In this document: piece by piece, positions 5,721-7,782 of the stretch
Position numbering within the stretch: position 1 is the stretch's first letter
How the letters are laid out: every line of letters starts with the position of its first letter
NCBI GenBank assembly: GCA_030840615.1
Contig: JAVEEE010000263.1
Coordinates: 1-7,782 of the forward strand
Direction: 5' to 3'
Length of the DNA stretch: 7,782 bases
Origin: Frankiaceae bacterium
GTDB taxonomy: Bacteria > Actinomycetota > Actinomycetes > JAFAQI01
Program-made: the position numbers and the translations under genes
Notes under the pieces: model-generated
Told to the model about the DNA's origin: nothing
The model's input: the letters and a program-made list of their open reading frames with translations, nothing else
Databases searched by the model: none

Positions 5721-6656
5721 ATGTCGCTGATCTATTTCAACTTCATCCGCCCCGACGAGGAGCCGGTCGATCGCGCGCAGGCCTACCAGGCCGCGCTCGA
5801 CATGGCGGAGTATGCCGACGCGCACGGGTTCGCTCAGGTCGTGCTGTCCGAACATCACGGGACCGCGGTCGGCTGGCTGCCGGCACCGCTCGCCATGGCC
5901 GGCATGGTGTTGGCACGAACGAAGCGGTTGGGGGTCAGCGTGTCGGCGCTGATCCTGCCGCTGCACGACCCGAAGCGGGTCGCCGAGGACATGGCGGTCA
6001 TCGACCTGGCCAGCGGCGGCCGGCTGATCGTGATCGCGGCGCTCGGCTATCGGCCGGAGGAATACGCGATGTTCGGCCGTGACTGGGCGCGACGAGGCGC
6101 GCTGATGGACGAGGCGTTGCAGACCTTGCTCGACATGTGGAAGACCGAGCCGCGACCGGTGACGCAACCGCATCCCCTGCTGTTCGTCGGTGGCAGCAGC
6201 AAGCCCGCCGTCCGGCGCGCAGCGCGACTCGGTTTGCCCTTCTCGGCCGGCGCACACGTGCCGGAGCTGGAGAACTACTACCACGAACAGTGCGCCGCTA
6301 ACGGCACCAAGGGATTCATCATCGTCCCGCCGCCACGGGTCGCAAACGTCTTCGTCGACGAGGACCCTGATCGCACCTGGGCCGAGCTGGGCGAGCACTT
6401 CCTCGCCGAAGCGCGCATCTATGCGGGTTGGCAGACCCAAGACGTGTCCTCGCCGGTGACGTCGCACGCGTCGACCGTGGCAGAGCTCCGCGCTGAAGGC
6501 GTCTATGCAGTGCTCACGCCGCAAGAGTGCATCGACCAGATCCGTGGCGGCGCATCGACGATGCTGCTGCATCCGCTCTGCGGCGGCGTGCCGGTCGAGC
6601 GAGGGTGGGACAGTCTCAAGCTCTACGCGGAGCAGGTGCTGCCCGCCGTGTCCTAG
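5721..6656 (+). CDS. Luciferase-like (LLM class) flavin-dependent oxidoreductase, 311 aa
   Basis: A cytoplasmic TIM-barrel enzyme using FMN or F420 for monooxygenation or hydride transfer; the substrate is unknown. Family features are an N-terminal barrel strand (MSLIYFNFIRP), HGFAQVVLSEHHG (35-47; the SEHHG motif is typical of FMN-type luciferase-like proteins), LGVSVSALILPLHDPKRVAEDMAVIDLASGGRL, and a glycine-rich GYRPEEYAMFG loop. LLFVGGSSKPAVRRAARLG is the usual later barrel segment, and the length is normal. The start is uncertain: ATG 5721 and GTG 5718 are adjacent, and a further in-frame GTG exists at 5679, but none has a proper ribosome binding site. It follows the propeller gene by 47 bases, so it may be the tail of that operon or have its own promoter. 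Its stop overlaps that of the convergent acyl-CoA dehydrogenase by 4 bases. Confidence 0.92.
   Translation: MSLIYFNFIRPDEEPVDRAQAYQAALDMAEYADAHGFAQVVLSEHHGTAVGWLPAPLAMAGMVLARTKRLGVSVSALILPLHDPKRVAEDMAVIDLASGGRLIVIAALGYRPEEYAMFGRDWARRGALMDEALQTLLDMWKTEPRPVTQPHPLLFVGGSSKPAVRRAARLGLPFSAGAHVPELENYYHEQCAANGTKGFIIVPPPRVANVFVDEDPDRTWAELGEHFLAEARIYAGWQTQDVSSPVTSHASTVAELRAEGVYAVLTPQECIDQIRGGASTMLLHPLCGGVPVERGWDSLKLYAEQVLPAVS
6653..6656. other. Overlapping convergent stop codons (CTAG)
   Basis: The palindrome CTAG provides TAG on the plus strand for the flavoenzyme (6654-6656) and TAG on the minus strand for the acyl-CoA dehydrogenase (6655-6653). No room for a conventional terminator remains between the two genes, so each transcript presumably runs into the other gene in antisense. 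Confidence 0.9.
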
Positions 6657-7782
6657 CGGGACGGCCCACGCGGCAACATGAGGCCGCGCTGCGCGATGAT
6701 GTCGCGCTGGATCTCGTTGGTGCCACCGCCGAACCGCAAGTACGGCGCCTGCCGGTACATGTGCAGAGCCAGGACGACCGCGAGGGGTTGGCCGATCGGG
6801 CCACCCCTCGTGTCGGCCCCGGCGATGTCGAGGACGGCCGCCGCGAGCGTCGCCTGCAGCTCTGTCGTCACCACCTTGGTCATGGACGCCTCGGCGTTGG
6901 GCATCAGCCCCTGGTCGACCATCCAGGCGGCGCGGTAGTTGAGCAGCCGGGCCAGCTCGATCCGCGCCGACATCTCGGCCAACAGATGCCGGACGTCCGT
7001 GCGCTGCGACAACGGCGCATCGCCGTCCCGGGCGTCGGCGACGTAGCGCAGCGTCTCGTCGTACAGCCGGCGCAGGCCGCCGGTCACGCCGATCGACACG
7101 CGCTCGAAATCGAGTGCGGTGGTCACGTACCGCCAGCCATCGTTCTCCGCACCGATCAGTGCGTCCGCGTCGACACGCACGTCGCAGAAAACGACGGAGT
7201 TGGTCCGGATCCCGCCCCAGGTGAGAATCGGCTGCACCTCCACGCCAGGGCTGTCGATCGGCACCATGAGGACCGACAGCCCCTTGTGCTTCGGTGCATC
7301 CGGGTCGGTGCGGCAGACGAGCCATTCGTGTGTCGCGAACTCCGCGCCGGTGTTCCACAGCTTCTCACCGTTGACGATCCAGCTGTCGCCGTCGCGTCGG
7401 GCCGTCGTACGCAACGACGCGAGGTCGCTGCCGGCGTCCGGCTCGGAGTATCCGATCGCGCATTCGACCTCGCCGCGCAGGATCGCCGGCAGCCACCGCT
7501 CCTTCTGGGCATCGGTGCCGAACCGCATGATGGTGGGAGCGACGGCGCTGGCGGTGAGGTCGATGGCCGGCGCCCCCCAATAGGCGAACTCGTCCATGAG
7601 GAGGAACTGCTCGAACGTGCTGCGACCGGAGCCGCCGTGTTCGACCGGCCAAGTCAACGCCAGCCAGCCGCGGTCTGCCATCGCGGCGCGAAACTTGCGC
7701 AGCACGGGACCGCTCGACTCACCGCCGCGATGTCTCGCCTCGAGCTCTGCCTCGGCGTCGAACTCCGCGCGCAGGAACTCGC
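6653..7782 (-). CDS. Acyl-CoA dehydrogenase (FadE-type), cut at the N-terminus by the right edge
   Basis: This FAD enzyme would introduce a trans-2,3 double bond into an acyl-CoA. The frame stays open to the window edge; 375 residues are visible, beginning EFLRAEFDAEAELEARHRGG, so probably only a short N-terminal piece is missing. Family motifs include GWLALTWPVEHGG, the flavin-contacting IGYSEPDAGSDLASLRT, WIVNGEKLWNTGAEFA and the C-terminal LRFGGGTNEIQRDIIAQRGL. At the position of the medium-chain enzyme's catalytic Glu (YEGT) this protein has Gly (codon 6727-6725). Instead a Glu occurs in LDFERVS (codon 7105-7103), the helix-G place used by isovaleryl- and long-chain acyl-CoA dehydrogenases, so it is probably active. 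This pattern is common among actinobacterial FadE proteins for bulky or branched substrates, some of which need a partner FadE; none is in the window. Confidence 0.95.
   Translation of the reverse strand, partial: EFLRAEFDAEAELEARHRGGESSGPVLRKFRAAMADRGWLALTWPVEHGGSGRSTFEQFLLMDEFAYWGAPAIDLTASAVAPTIMRFGTDAQKERWLPAILRGEVECAIGYSEPDAGSDLASLRTTARRDGDSWIVNGEKLWNTGAEFATHEWLVCRTDPDAPKHKGLSVLMVPIDSPGVEVQPILTWGGIRTNSVVFCDVRVDADALIGAENDGWRYVTTALDFERVSIGVTGGLRRLYDETLRYVADARDGDAPLSQRTDVRHLLAEMSARIELARLLNYRAAWMVDQGLMPNAEASMTKVVTTELQATLAAAVLDIAGADTRGGPIGQPLAVVLALHMYRQAPYLRFGGGTNEIQRDIIAQRGLMLPRGPSR

Noticed and set aside
5703..7358. 551-codon minus-strand open frame
   Set aside because: It lies opposite the flavoenzyme and out of frame within the acyl-CoA dehydrogenase, has Arg/His-rich composition and no domain; both overlapped frames show clear family motifs.
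1..7782. Mobile element, CRISPR array, tRNA or phage signature
   Set aside because: No transposase or integrase-like protein, no regularly spaced repeats and no cloverleaf-like sequence were seen; the intergenic gaps are too short for most of these.

Overview
The window is GC-rich and densely coded. Five of the eight genes with a visible start appear to use GTG, and several have strong purine-rich ribosome binding sites. Gene content (acyl-CoA synthetase, HSD10-like dehydrogenase, single-cluster ferredoxin, TetR regulator, luciferase-like flavoenzyme, FadE-type acyl-CoA dehydrogenase) points to a high-GC actinobacterium. I cannot name the genus from sequence alone. No RNA gene, transposase, CRISPR array or phage gene is visible, and no gene-free stretch exceeds about 210 bases.

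Layout, left to right. Minus strand: the N-terminal part of an acyl-CoA synthetase (1-686, running off the left edge), preceded by a 99-residue conserved small protein (694-993). A 130-base divergent gap (994-1123) carries a 17-base palindrome and possible back-to-back -10 elements. Plus strand: an HSD10-like short-chain dehydrogenase (1124-1894), which converges on a minus-strand pair, a TetR regulator (start 2851) followed by a 3Fe-4S ferredoxin (1921-2112). A second divergent gap (2852-3056) has an unusually AT-rich patch. Plus strand: two tightly coupled exported proteins, a cysteine-rich protein of unknown family (3057-4034) and an eight-bladed quinoprotein-type propeller (4036-5673). A luciferase-like monooxygenase follows (5721-6656). 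Its stop codon overlaps that of a convergent acyl-CoA dehydrogenase (6653-7782), which runs off the right edge.

How they may work together. The cytoplasmic enzymes cover steps expected for breaking down a CoA-activated acid, such as a steroid or terpenoid side chain or a branched or alicyclic acid: activation (synthetase), desaturation (acyl-CoA dehydrogenase), hydroxyacyl oxidation (HSD10-like enzyme), and oxygenation or electron supply (flavin monooxygenase, ferredoxin). The TetR protein is the obvious candidate local regulator. The substrate is not revealed by the sequence. The exported pair is the least expected part: it sits inside the catabolic cluster, is not a standard part of such pathways as I know them, and its first member is unrecognised. 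An extracytoplasmic oxidation or binding step feeding the pathway is possible but is only an inference.
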